Source: a virus
Length of the DNA stretch: 38,592 nt
Direction: 5' to 3' (one strand)
IMG/VR virus record: IMGVR_UViG_3300014501_000036
Location: 1-38,592 of that record
The notes beneath the pieces were generated by a model. That model worked only from the letters and a program-made list of their open reading frames with translations, had not been told where the DNA came from and ran no database searches. Both the position numbers and the translations under genes were made by a program. Of the stretch, positions 21,205-29,379 are shown in pieces (the stretch's first letter is position 1; every line of letters begins with the position of its first letter).

Positions 21205-21771
21205 ATGTCCGACATGAACCCCGTTCCTCACGCGCGTCGAGGCGCGACCCCGCAGATAGCGGATGGCTTGCACAGCGAACGCCAGCCATCCCGCCAGTCC
21301 GCGCGTAGCTCGGCCCGTATTTACACGCCGCCCGAGCCGCACGAGAAATTCCATCTCGACGCGGACGAGATCCCCTCCGACATGGACGCGATGTGGCTCC
21401 CGACGCGGATCGCCGGGGCGCCGAACGACAAGGTCGGTCAGTATTTCCGCGCCGGATGGCAGCCAGCCGCGGCGAAGGATTTCGAGCGGATCTCCGGATA
21501 CGGCGTCGAATATCCCCAATCGATGATCGACGCCGGCTTATTGGAAAACATCAAGCCGGACGCGGCGATCATCGTTGACGATCAGATGCTCGTGCTGCGC
21601 CCCAAGGAACTGTCGCAACGCGCGAAGAAGCAGCTGGATGCGTTGGCCGGCGATCAGGTCGACAACCAGATGCGCCGGCTGCGCCAGGCATCGCGCGCCT
21701 TCCGAGGCACGGAAATCAAATACCGCCAGCATGCGCCGCTGCCCGACTCGGCACGGTACGAGGACGAGTAA
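21205..21771 (+). CDS. Hypothetical virion-region protein (188 aa)
   Basis: ATG at 21205; upstream in-frame starts overlap the scaffold gene. A disordered N-terminus (to about 35) precedes a structured part (DADEIPSDMDAMWLPTRIAG, then GYGVEYPQSMIDAGLLENIK, IIVDDQMLVLRPKELSQRAK). Probably a head accessory protein by position; family unknown. Confidence 0.65.
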   Translation: MSDMNPVPHARRGATPQIADGLHSERQPSRQSARSSARIYTPPEPHEKFHLDADEIPSDMDAMWLPTRIAGAPNDKVGQYFRAGWQPAAAKDFERISGYGVEYPQSMIDAGLLENIKPDAAIIVDDQMLVLRPKELSQRAKKQLDALAGDQVDNQMRRLRQASRAFRGTEIKYRQHAPLPDSARYEDE

Positions 21772-21804
21772 ACCCGGAAGGTATCGGAGGGGAGATACAC
21801 CGCA

Positions 21805-22413
21805 ATGGTTACTAACCCAAATTCACCGTTCGGGTTCGTGCTCAACGGAAATATCGACGGTTCGCCGCCCAATTTCGGCAACCGCCAAGGTCTCATCGCG
21901 TCCGCGAATACGAACAAGATATTCAAGGGCGATGTCCTGAAGCCACTGGCAGTGGGCTATCTCGACGTAGCCGCTGAGGTCGGTGGCGGCGAGTCGGTCG
22001 GCGGGGTGGCCGAATGGTTCGAATGGAACTCGATCTCGCAGCAAAAACACGTGCGGCAGAACTGGTGGACCGGAGCCGGCGACGCCACGGGCGATGTCCT
22101 CATCGCCTATGACGGCAACCTGACGGACGTGTTCCTCTGCCAGTGCCTGCTTGGCCCGGTCACGCAGGCAAACGTCGGCTCGAACGCTAACTTCAATATC
22201 GGCGCCGGCGGCCGGACGGTGGGCACAGGCAACCAGTCGAGCTTTACGCTCGACGATGGCACCCTCGGCGCCGGAGCCGCCTTGCCATTCAAGGTCTACC
22301 GTCTGCCTGTCCCGACAACCGGCCCGGGCGGGAGTCTCTACGTGCTCCCTGGCCAAGACCCGACGAATCCATACAACCAGGTCTACGTGACCTTCAACAA
22401 CCTGGTCGCGTGA
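21805..22413 (+). CDS. Decoration-like capsid protein (202 aa)
   Basis: 202 residues, entirely beta-rich: NRQGLIASANTNKIFKGDVL, VGGVAEWFEWNSISQQKHVR, DVLIAYDGNLTDVFLC. This outline follows the head decoration or cement proteins that carry a start-up strand plus a 'GD.' loop and occur just before the major capsid gene. GGAGGGGAGA upstream is a very strong ribosome site, as expected for an abundant virion protein. Confidence 0.7.
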   Translation: MVTNPNSPFGFVLNGNIDGSPPNFGNRQGLIASANTNKIFKGDVLKPLAVGYLDVAAEVGGGESVGGVAEWFEWNSISQQKHVRQNWWTGAGDATGDVLIAYDGNLTDVFLCQCLLGPVTQANVGSNANFNIGAGGRTVGTGNQSSFTLDDGTLGAGAALPFKVYRLPVPTTGPGGSLYVLPGQDPTNPYNQVYVTFNNLVA

Positions 22414-22423
22414 TCATAGCCAC

Positions 22424-23530
22424 ATGACCAACCCCGCCGGCCATCCGACAGATTTCGAGAGCTTCCTCACCTGGGAAGCCCTGACCGAAATGCTGTCCTA
22501 CGATCCGGCCAGAGGTGAGTTTAGATGGGTGCGTCGAGGCAATCGCGAATGGCCCGGCCGCATCGCGGGATGCATCGATACGAACTCTGGTTATCGGCGG
22601 ATCAAAATCTTAGGCCGCAGTTTCTTCGCCTCGCGTTTGGCGTGGCTCTATATGAAGAAGCGCTGGCCGACCCAGTTGATCGACCACAAAAACGGCAATC
22701 CCGGAGATGATCGCTGGATCAACCTCCGCGAGGTGAGCCGTACAGAGAACATGCACAATCGGCGTGTCTCAAAGAACAGCAAGACGGGCGTCAACGGCGT
22801 TTACTGGCAGAATGGCGGCTGGGCCGCTCGAATTCGCGTTGATGGCAAGCGCATCTTCCTTGGCACGTTCAATACCATTGAAGAAGCGGCCGCGGCGCGC
22901 GCTGGTGCTGAAATCGCCCACTATGGCGAGCATCAACGCGCCGTTTCAGAGCGATCCGTGCCCGCGCCAGAGCCGCTGGAACCGCTGAAGAAACCCGCTC
23001 CTAAGCGCGGCGTTATCGGTGACTTCGAATCATTCCTCACACATGAGGAACTGATTGAAATCCTCTCTTACGATCCTGTCTCCGGATTTTTTACGTGGCG
23101 TAGCAAGAAGACAAATCCGCGCATCAAGATCGGGAGCCGTGCTGGGGATCATAAGGAGGGCGAGTATTCCGATATCACGATCCTCTGCCGCAAATTTCGC
23201 GCTCATCGCCTCGCTTGGCTCTACATGACCGGTAAGTGGCCGAAGGGTGTCATTGATCACATCGATGGCATCAAATCGGATAATCGCTGGGACAACCTGC
23301 GCGACGTGACGAAGGGTCAGAACGCGCACAACAGCCGCCTCAATAAGAATAACAAAAGTGGGCACACTGGCGTCAGTTTTCGCTCCGATAGTGGGAAGTG
23401 GCGCGCAATAATCAGGCTCAATGGTAAACTAAAAAATCTTGGGCAGTATGATACGGCCGAGGATGCTGTCAATGCTCGCGAGAAATTCGAGAGGGAATTT
23501 CTTAGCGACTTCTTCATAAGGAGTGCTTGA
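22424..23530 (+). CDS. Composite homing endonuclease: two HNH-AP2 units
   Basis: 368 residues made of two homologous halves. Half 1 (about 10-160): FESFLTWEALTEMLSYDPAR, HNH core LIDHKNGNPGDDRWINLREV with N..N (ENMHNRR), then AP2 domain TGVNGVYWQNGGWAARIRVD. Half 2 (about 200-365): FESFLTHEELIEILSYDP, HNH core VIDHIDGIKSDNRWDNLRDV, then TGVSFRSDSGKWRAIIRLNG. HNH_3 nucleases with an AP2 DNA-binding domain are typical free-standing homing endonucleases; the tandem form is unusual. It sits between decoration and capsid genes. The capsid gene's ribosome site AAGGAG (23518) lies within its 3' end. Both active sites look intact. Confidence 0.9.
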   Translation: MTNPAGHPTDFESFLTWEALTEMLSYDPARGEFRWVRRGNREWPGRIAGCIDTNSGYRRIKILGRSFFASRLAWLYMKKRWPTQLIDHKNGNPGDDRWINLREVSRTENMHNRRVSKNSKTGVNGVYWQNGGWAARIRVDGKRIFLGTFNTIEEAAAARAGAEIAHYGEHQRAVSERSVPAPEPLEPLKKPAPKRGVIGDFESFLTHEELIEILSYDPVSGFFTWRSKKTNPRIKIGSRAGDHKEGEYSDITILCRKFRAHRLAWLYMTGKWPKGVIDHIDGIKSDNRWDNLRDVTKGQNAHNSRLNKNNKSGHTGVSFRSDSGKWRAIIRLNGKLKNLGQYDTAEDAVNAREKFEREFLSDFFIRSA

Positions 23531-23531
23531 G

Positions 23532-24440
23532 ATGGCGGTGAGCAGGGCTGTAATCCGTGATTTACTTCTTCCTGGTCTCGTAGCAATCGTGGGAAAATAC
23601 CCGCAAATCGAGCGCCAATGGCCGCAGATTTTCTCGCGGTCGAACTCCAAGATGGCGCTGGAGCGCGCGGCTGAGATGCGGTACGCCGGCCTCGCCCAGT
23701 TAAAGGCGGAAGGCGGCGCGACCGTGTTCGACAACGCGGCCGGCGAGCGATACGTCTACAACATCGAGGCCATCGCTCTGGGTCTCGGCATCGCCATGAC
23801 CCGTGAGAGCCTCGACGACAACCTCTACAAGGACCAGTTCGGCCCGATGAGCATGGGTCTGGCAGAGTCCTTCCACCAGACGGAGGAAATCCTCCACGCC
23901 AACCTTCTGAACACCGCCACGACCTACAATACGTCAATCATCGGCGATGGCGTTTCGCTCTGCAACACGCTGCACCCGATCGACAACGGCTACTACGCCA
24001 ACCGTCCGTCGCCCGATGTTGGCCTCAACGAAGCCGGCATCGAATACGCCCTCCAGCAGGTCCGCGTGTTCCCGGACCAGGCCGGGCTGCGGCTCTTGGC
24101 GCGGGGCAAGAAGCTGGTGGTGCCGATCGCCCAGCAGTTCACCGCCCATCGCCTCTGCCGCGCGGATTTACGCCCTGGCACCTCGAACAACGACATCACC
24201 GCCTTCATTTCGAGCGGTGGTCTGTCCGAGGGCTACCAGGTCATGGACTACCTGTCCTCGCCCCTCAACTGGTTCGTGACCTCCACCATCAAGGGCCTCG
24301 TCTCCTTCAACCGCATGCCCTTCGAGTTGGATATGCAAGTTGACCCTGTCACCGGAAATTTGATGCTTATCGCTTATCAGCGCTACGGAATCGGCTACGT
24401 CAACCCGCGGTCGATTTGGGGATCGTTCCCTACATCGTAG
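23532..24440 (+). CDS. Major capsid protein
   Basis: 302 residues from ATG at 23532. The N-terminus is helical, followed by a domain with FHQTEEILHANLLNTATTYN, the loop LCNTLHPIDNGYYANRPSPD and KKLVVPIAQQFTAHRLC. This matches the Mu gpT-like group of HK97-fold capsid proteins (E-loop helix and the conserved LHPxxNG loop). AAGGAG eight bases before the start predicts high expression. The gene is flanked by two homing-type nuclease genes. No maturation protease gene is seen in the window. Confidence 0.8.
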   Translation: MAVSRAVIRDLLLPGLVAIVGKYPQIERQWPQIFSRSNSKMALERAAEMRYAGLAQLKAEGGATVFDNAAGERYVYNIEAIALGLGIAMTRESLDDNLYKDQFGPMSMGLAESFHQTEEILHANLLNTATTYNTSIIGDGVSLCNTLHPIDNGYYANRPSPDVGLNEAGIEYALQQVRVFPDQAGLRLLARGKKLVVPIAQQFTAHRLCRADLRPGTSNNDITAFISSGGLSEGYQVMDYLSSPLNWFVTSTIKGLVSFNRMPFELDMQVDPVTGNLMLIAYQRYGIGYVNPRSIWGSFPTS

Positions 24441-24529
24441 GTTGTAGAAGCATTTCCTCTTAATGGTGCTTGCATAAGAAACGCCGCCCTATTAACATCG
24501 TCGGAGTATATGACGATGGAGAGATGGGC

Positions 24530-25471
24530 ATGGACGACGCCGACTTAGTTCGTGAGCGCTATACTTACGACCAAGACACGGGCGAATGGTTGTGGCGCAA
24601 TCCGCCGCCGCGCGCTCCGAAGTCGAAGGCGTCGCCAGGACGTCCGGCCGGTGCATTCGATAAGCGTGACGGCAATCGGCAACTCAATTTAGACGGCCGT
24701 ATCTATCCCGCTAGCCGTCTGGCGTGGCTTTATGTCTACGGTGTCTGGCCTCCCGCCCAGGTATGCTACGAAGACCCGGCACTTCCAATCCCCACTAGGG
24801 ACCGTTTCGTAAACCTCCACTTAGCGGGAGAGCAAGCTGAGTTGACGGCTGAGCTTCTGCGACGACTGCTGGAGTACAGTCCAGACGCAGGAGTGTTTCG
24901 CTGGAAAGTTTCTCGTAAAGGTGTGAAAGCAGGCAACGTAGCGGGTGGCCCCAAAAAGACCAGCGATGGTACAATGCATTGGTATATCCGCATCGATCGT
25001 GTGGATTATCCTGCGCAGCGCCTCGCGTGGATTTACACTCATGGAAGGTGGCCTGAGAAGAGATTGAATTTTAAGAACGGGCGGACAATTGATTTTCGGC
25101 TCGACAATATCGTAGAGGGCGATTTTGAGCATGGCACGCGAGCTACGCCGACAATCCCAGAAGATGAGCGCCGTGTCCGCCAAGCCGCTGCCATGCGCCG
25201 GTCCGATCTCAAGCGCGACTTCGGCATCACGCATGCTCAATATCTAGCGATGCACGATGCCCAGAATGGCTTATGCGCCATCTGTGGCCAACCTGAGACC
25301 GCCGAACGGGATGGCAAAATCAAATGGCTAGCTGTCGATCATGACCACGCCACAGGCATGATCCGGGCGCTGCTCTGCCAGCGGCACAATGTCATGATCG
25401 GACATTGCAATGATGATCCAGCGATTTTGCGCGCTGCAGCCGATTACATAGAACGGGTTGCGGGCAACTGA
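24530..25471 (+). CDS. Composite nuclease: two degenerate HNH units plus endonuclease VII domain
   Basis: 313 residues from ATG at 24530 (GGAGAG at 24518-24523); an in-frame TTG at 24470 would extend it. Units 1 and 2 have the HNH_3 frame (YTYDQDTGEWLWRN; LLEYSPDAGVFRWKVS) and the R-LAW-Y-x-G-WP stretch but lack the catalytic His: VCYEDPALPIPTRDRFVNL and RLNFKNGRTIDFRLDNI. The C-terminal 80 residues are a recombination endonuclease VII domain (CAICGQPET, AVDHDHATGMIRALLCQRHN). Its second zinc pair is CxxH instead of CxxC. It probably uses the old HNH units as DNA readers and cuts with the EndoVII part. It follows the capsid gene directly, mirroring the nuclease before it. Confidence 0.85.
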   Translation: MDDADLVRERYTYDQDTGEWLWRNPPPRAPKSKASPGRPAGAFDKRDGNRQLNLDGRIYPASRLAWLYVYGVWPPAQVCYEDPALPIPTRDRFVNLHLAGEQAELTAELLRRLLEYSPDAGVFRWKVSRKGVKAGNVAGGPKKTSDGTMHWYIRIDRVDYPAQRLAWIYTHGRWPEKRLNFKNGRTIDFRLDNIVEGDFEHGTRATPTIPEDERRVRQAAAMRRSDLKRDFGITHAQYLAMHDAQNGLCAICGQPETAERDGKIKWLAVDHDHATGMIRALLCQRHNVMIGHCNDDPAILRAAADYIERVAGN

Positions 25472-25474
25472 CCG

Positions 25475-26035
25475 ATGAGCGATGGCAAGTTACAACTCGT
25501 GCATGTTGAACTCAAAGAAGCGAATGCCTTCGTTGCCGCTCAGCATCGGCATCATTCTCGTGTTCAAGGTCATCGCTTTAGCATCGGCGCCGTTCAAAAC
25601 AGCCAATTGGTAGGAGTGGCTATCGTCGGGCGACCAGTAGGTGGGCAGCATCAAGACGATTGGGTTGAGGTGACGCGCCTCTGTACCGATGGAACTCGCA
25701 ATGCCTGTTCGTTTCTCTACGGGGCAGCAGCTAATGCTGCCAAGGCGCTTGGCTTCAACCGCATCCAGACTTACATCCTAAATGAAGAAACGGGGGTCTC
25801 ATTGAAGGCATCTGGCTGGATATTCGAGCGGCTGTCGCATCCCATTGGCTGGCACCACGATGGTCCGCGCGCCGCTAGAAAAGTGGAGGAGCATCTTATG
25901 GGCCGCAAACAGTTATGGTTCCGAGAGATATCCGGAAGAGTTGTGCGCGATCCGGCCGGCATGGTACTGGCCGGCGCGGGTGAGCCGTCACTTTTTGATC
26001 TAGCGCAATCGGAACTGCCTCAAACTGGGCGATGA
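25475..26035 (+). CDS. XF1762 family protein (GNAT-like)
   Basis: 186 residues. HRHHSRVQGHRFSIGAVQNS, VGVAIVGRPVGG, WVEVTRLCTDGTRNACSFLY and LGFNRIQTYILNEETGVSLK fit the XF1762 phage family, which has an N-acetyltransferase-like fold and is common in alphaproteobacterial phages and prophages. No substrate is known. The ATG is 4 bases after the composite nuclease gene; it may have moved with it. Confidence 0.8.
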   Translation: MSDGKLQLVHVELKEANAFVAAQHRHHSRVQGHRFSIGAVQNSQLVGVAIVGRPVGGQHQDDWVEVTRLCTDGTRNACSFLYGAAANAAKALGFNRIQTYILNEETGVSLKASGWIFERLSHPIGWHHDGPRAARKVEEHLMGRKQLWFREISGRVVRDPAGMVLAGAGEPSLFDLAQSELPQTGR

Positions 26036-26061
26036 CGAGAGGATTATTCCCCCCTAGCGAT

Positions 26062-26083
26062 GCACAAAAATTTCCCGTACAAT
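26062..26083 (+). promoter_or_regulatory. Late-promoter-like block, copy 1
   Basis: 22 bases ending AAATTTCCCGTACAAT, shared at 20 of 22 positions with 34482-34503 and more loosely with 28586-28607. TACAAT is a good -10 hexamer, but no TTGACA-like -35 precedes any copy, so recognition by a phage-modified or phage-coded polymerase is possible. The ATG of a 27-codon frame begins 8 bases downstream of TACAAT, which would make its mRNA leaderless. Confidence 0.6.
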
Positions 26084-26090
26084 CGCACCT

Positions 26091-26174
26091 ATGAGAACGA
26101 TTAACTCTCGTCTCCGAGCGGCGGCAGCCTATCTAGGGCGCCACGCTGCGATGGACAAGGAAGACGCGGCATGA
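26091..26174 (+). CDS. Tiny ORF (27 aa), possibly leaderless
   Basis: MRTINSRLRAAAAYLGRHAA and a short acidic end; stop overlaps the next ATG (ATGA). It starts directly behind the -10-like TACAAT. Arg/Ala-rich amphipathic helix. Support is only position and coupling. Confidence 0.35.
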   Translation: MRTINSRLRAAAAYLGRHAAMDKEDAA

Positions 26175-26443
26175 AAATGGATATTCAGGGTATTTTTCGC
26201 CTTCCCGAGGATGACTGGATTTGCTGCGGCAACCATGCGGGAGATTGCGAGTCGTCGCCTGAGAATGCTGCAAAGGTCGAGGCCGTGATGATGCTGGCTC
26301 GCATGACGACCGATGCCGAAGGATTGGCGGTGCCTTTTCGTTTACCACCCGCAGTAGCCGTCGCGATCGTGCATGCTTTTGAAAGCGGCGATCCGGCACT
26401 CTATGTGAATAGCCGGCTGCGCCAGAGGAAAGCGGCGGCATGA
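26171..26443 (+). CDS. Hypothetical protein (90 aa)
   Basis: Residues DWICCGNHAGDCESSPENAA carry three Cys and a His that could bind metal; the rest is helical (VEAVMMLARMTTDAEG; PPAVAVAIVHAFE). ATGA overlaps on both sides. No family recognised. Confidence 0.6.
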   Translation: MKMDIQGIFRLPEDDWICCGNHAGDCESSPENAAKVEAVMMLARMTTDAEGLAVPFRLPPAVAVAIVHAFESGDPALYVNSRLRQRKAAA

Positions 26444-26712
26444 CGACACCGGCCGAACAACTTCGCGATCTTCTGTATCCGGGCGTCACACATATGCTGC
26501 GAGATCATCCGGAGGTGGAGTACAATTTACGCGCAACCCACGGGCGGATTGTCCTTGACCTCACGAGTCCGACACGACCGGATGGCGTTGCTCGGGATAT
26601 CATCAGCGCCAAGGAGGTCGACGACGGGTCGTTCCGGGTTTTGTTCAAGCCACGGGTCGAAGCCGCCATTCAGTCCTTGTTCCACACGGAACGCCATGAG
26701 GTGAAAGCATGA
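26440..26712 (+). CDS. Hypothetical protein (90 aa)
   Basis: MTTPAEQLRDLLYPGVTHML and an Arg/Asp-rich beta stretch (YNLRATHGRIVLDLTSPTR) are unassigned. The palindrome at 26679-26692 lies inside its last codons (SLFHTER). Starts in an ATGA overlap and ends in another. Confidence 0.55.
   Translation: MTTPAEQLRDLLYPGVTHMLRDHPEVEYNLRATHGRIVLDLTSPTRPDGVARDIISAKEVDDGSFRVLFKPRVEAAIQSLFHTERHEVKA
26679..26692 (+). repeat. TTCC-type palindrome, copy 2
   Basis: GTTCCACACGGAAC, a one-base variant of the palindrome at 29978-29997. It lies inside a coding region, which makes a transcription terminator role unlikely for this copy. Confidence 0.4.
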
Positions 26713-27764
26713 TTATGAAGAGAGACCTCCTGGCATGGGCCGACCTTTCATGGGCCGAGCGCCGGGCGTATTGCGAGATCGTGCGCGCCGATGATGGGCC
26801 GTCGGTCACCATAGGCTGGGAGCCGCCGCTTGGCTCGGCAACGGCGACGACCGGCATTACCGGAGCGCCGGCCGGGTACATTTCCGGTCAGGCCAGCAAC
26901 CCGGATGCGGGGCCGAACGTCAATTACGGCGCCGTCATGCTCAAGGACGCCTACTACCGCTACAAGCAAGGTGGTGGGGCTCTTGTTGATGGCGGATATC
27001 CTAACCAGGTGCTCGGATTTCTGTCGAACCAATCTCTCACGATGGCGTTCGTGCCATCGGCGATCGCGACCGCCAATATCGCAGCACTTCAAGCGCCCAC
27101 GCTGAATACCAAGTTGGCATTGGTCAACGGCACTGCGGGCCTTGGGATCACGCTCGTTCCAGCGGGCGGCTTTACGGTCCTCAACACCGGGAACGTCGTC
27201 CCGGCCGGTGCGTTGCAGATCGATGCGGCCCCGACATGGGATGGGTTCGGAACCTCTGGCGCGATCCAGGCGTGGCATGGCGTCGGTGCGGGGCGGTGCG
27301 TTTCGCTGACCTCGGCGACGAACCTAGCGGGGATCAATTTTCTCGTTTCCGGCTATGACCTCTATGGTTGGCCCCAGACCCAGTTGATGGTCGGGCCGGG
27401 TGCCGGTCTCACCGTTACTAGCAAAAAAGCGTTCAAATGGATCACGTCGGTCGTACCGAGCGGCACCAACGCCGGCACGGTCTCGGTCGGCACGGCGGAT
27501 ATCTTTGAGTTCCCGCTCCACAGTGCCGCCTTCCATGACACCACGATCTATTGGAACGAGGGCCTGATCTCCGCGAACGCTGGGTACACGGCACCAGACG
27601 CAACTACCCCCTCTACCAATTTGACCGGCTCACCTCGCGGAACTTACGCGACGCAGTCCGCATCAGACGGGGTCAAGCTCCTCGCGTGCTACCAGCGTCT
27701 CGGGTTCTCAAGTCTCAATTCGTCACCGCCGAGCTTGGGAATGTTCGGCGTTTTGCCTGCCTGA
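26709..27764 (+). CDS. Virion structural protein (351 aa)
   Basis: 351 residues with a helical start (DLLAWADLSWAERRAYCEIV), then long beta-rich, Thr/Gly/Ala-rich sequence (TATTGITGAPAGYISGQASN; GTLNTKLALVNGTAGLG) typical of tail or head-fibre proteins. Cys is nearly absent. By position a neck or tail component after the capsid module. The family is not recognised. Confidence 0.65.
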   Translation: MIMKRDLLAWADLSWAERRAYCEIVRADDGPSVTIGWEPPLGSATATTGITGAPAGYISGQASNPDAGPNVNYGAVMLKDAYYRYKQGGGALVDGGYPNQVLGFLSNQSLTMAFVPSAIATANIAALQAPTLNTKLALVNGTAGLGITLVPAGGFTVLNTGNVVPAGALQIDAAPTWDGFGTSGAIQAWHGVGAGRCVSLTSATNLAGINFLVSGYDLYGWPQTQLMVGPGAGLTVTSKKAFKWITSVVPSGTNAGTVSVGTADIFEFPLHSAAFHDTTIYWNEGLISANAGYTAPDATTPSTNLTGSPRGTYATQSASDGVKLLACYQRLGFSSLNSSPPSLGMFGVLPA

Positions 27765-27788
27765 TCCTCGGCGTAGCGCGGAGGAAAC

Positions 27789-28487
27789 ATGGCCAACCCG
27801 GCCGTACTCAAGAAGACGCTGGCCGCTGCATCGGCGAATGCGATAGCGCTGTTGCAGACGCCCGTATCGGGAACAAAACTCACGCTGAACGGCGCGGCTG
27901 TCGTCAATGGCGTAGCTGTGCTGGACACGCAGCGCCGGATTCTTCTGAGCTTTGGCAACGAGGCGGCGCAGCGGACCCTGGCGATCGCCGGGTTCACCGA
28001 TACGGGCCTGCCGGTCAGTGAAACGCTGATCGTGCCTGCGGGTGCCGGGGCAGGAACGGTTGCCAGCGTCTACGACTACAAGCAGTTGATCTCGGCGTTT
28101 CCCGCTGGCGGCGGCTGGTCTGCGAACGTGACCCTCGGAACCAACACAACTGGCAGCACGCCGTGGTGGCTTCCGAACTACTGGTTACCTGTTCCGGGCA
28201 TCGCGGCCGATATCGAGTTCGTGACGGGCGGTGGTGGGGCGGTTACCGCGAGCATCGAATACACCGACGACACGCTGTTGCTGCCGATGAACATCTATGG
28301 CGGCCAGCCGGCAACGGCACCGCCGCCGATCGTCAATGGCTGGCCCGGGCTGACCGCAGTGAACAACAACGCCTATTCGGTCGTGGATCGCCAAGCCGCT
28401 GGGGTTCGCTTGACCGTAACGGGGACTGGCGCCCAGGTGCAGAGCAACTTGCGGCAGAGCATCTCGGTCACCGGGCCATCATACTGA
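27789..28487 (+). CDS. Virion structural protein (232 aa)
   Basis: GGAGG directly before the ATG is a strong ribosome site. The protein is beta-rich with alanine (ANAIALLQTPVSGTKLTLNG; TASIEYTDDTLLLPMNIYGG). It resembles small phage beta-sandwich virion proteins, but no family is named. Together with the preceding gene it probably encodes paired structural parts. Confidence 0.65.
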   Translation: MANPAVLKKTLAAASANAIALLQTPVSGTKLTLNGAAVVNGVAVLDTQRRILLSFGNEAAQRTLAIAGFTDTGLPVSETLIVPAGAGAGTVASVYDYKQLISAFPAGGGWSANVTLGTNTTGSTPWWLPNYWLPVPGIAADIEFVTGGGGAVTASIEYTDDTLLLPMNIYGGQPATAPPPIVNGWPGLTAVNNNAYSVVDRQAAGVRLTVTGTGAQVQSNLRQSISVTGPSY

Positions 28488-28585
28488 GACAAAGCGGCCC
28501 GATACAGGGCTAGCCTAGCGCGCGGGCATCCCGGAAATTTCGTTAGCACAGCCCCGGTTCGCCGGTGAAAAGCGGAGCTTTCTTT

Positions 28586-28644
28586 ACACAGACTTTTCTC
28601 GTACAATCCCTGCCTTAGCCTGCGATGGGGATCGTTGTGATCCC
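28586..28644 (+). promoter_or_regulatory. Late-promoter-like block, copy 2, with leader hairpin
   Basis: ACACAGACTTTTCTCG followed by TACAAT (28602-28607) matches 18 of 22 positions of copy 3. The leader then holds GGGATC (28628-28633) pairing with GATCCC (28639-28644) around GTTGT. AAGGAGG (28651-28657) and the ATG at 28667 follow. Confidence 0.55.
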
Positions 28645-28666
28645 TGGCCCGAAGGAGGATGTCGCG

Positions 28667-29311
28667 ATGGCAAAACACGAGACCAAGGCCGAGGAACGCC
28701 GCGAAGAGGAGCACAAGGAGCACGATCATCGTCGTCGCGGCGGACGGCACGAGGAACGCGAAGAGCGCGAGGAACATGAGCACCGCGCCGATGGCGGGAT
28801 GCTGATGAACCAGTCGATCGACGGCGGCCATCCCGATCATGCGAAGGGCGGCAAGGCCGGCAAGATGCACCCCACTCATGGAGATCACCGCATGGCGTCC
28901 GGCGGCCACATGATGCACAACCGCGGCCCCCACCCGGGAGATGGACACCCGCGCCACGCCGAGGGTGGCAAGCTCGACGACGACGATGATTACGAGCCGA
29001 AGAAGGAGCGCGACGGCAAGGTGCAGGTCTACAACGCCCAAGGCTCCGCAGCGATGCGCTCGGCCGAGGACGAAGAGCCCGGCTTCTCCGAAGGCGGCAA
29101 GGCCAAAAAGAAGAAGAAGCTGCGCGAGGGCGGCCACGCCGAAGGCGAGAAGTCCATGCACCGGCTCGATCGTCGACCGCGCCGGGCCGCTGGGGGACGC
29201 ACGGAAGGCCACAATCCTTATAGTAGCGCCTCAAAAATGCAGGCTCCTGAGAATACGCTGGCCGGCAGCGGCTTTGAGTCCGTGACCAAGGACTCTCGGG
29301 GCACGAAATAG
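28667..29311 (+). CDS. His/Glu/Lys-rich disordered virion-region protein
   Basis: 214 residues. ATG at 28667 has AAGGAGG nine bases upstream. The N-terminal 40 residues are almost all Glu, Arg, His and Lys. The rest alternates GGK/GGH turns (AKGGKAGKMH, AEGGKLDDDDDYE, SEGGKAKKKKK) and ends MHRLDRRPRRAAGGRTEG, then SASKMQAPENTLAG. The HRLDRRPR-AGGR motif is shared with the gene at 29380 and loosely with that at 15418. Disorder and dense charge suggest DNA, metal or condensate interactions. No enzyme motif is present. Confidence 0.65.
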   Translation: MAKHETKAEERREEEHKEHDHRRRGGRHEEREEREEHEHRADGGMLMNQSIDGGHPDHAKGGKAGKMHPTHGDHRMASGGHMMHNRGPHPGDGHPRHAEGGKLDDDDDYEPKKERDGKVQVYNAQGSAAMRSAEDEEPGFSEGGKAKKKKKLREGGHAEGEKSMHRLDRRPRRAAGGRTEGHNPYSSASKMQAPENTLAGSGFESVTKDSRGTK

Positions 29312-29340
29312 CTGTCTCGCGGGCGTCCATCCCTGACTTG

Positions 29341-29367
29341 CTGCGGCCCGGCTTAGCTGGGCCGCAG
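29341..29367 (+). terminator. Strong hairpin between disordered-protein genes
   Basis: CTGCGGCCC (29341-29349) pairs perfectly with GGGCCGCAG (29359-29367) around a 9-base loop. Only TT follows, so it is not a textbook intrinsic terminator, but it could attenuate transcription or stabilise the mRNA end. GGAGG of the next gene starts four bases later. Confidence 0.45.
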
Positions 29368-29379
29368 TTCGGAGGCCAC

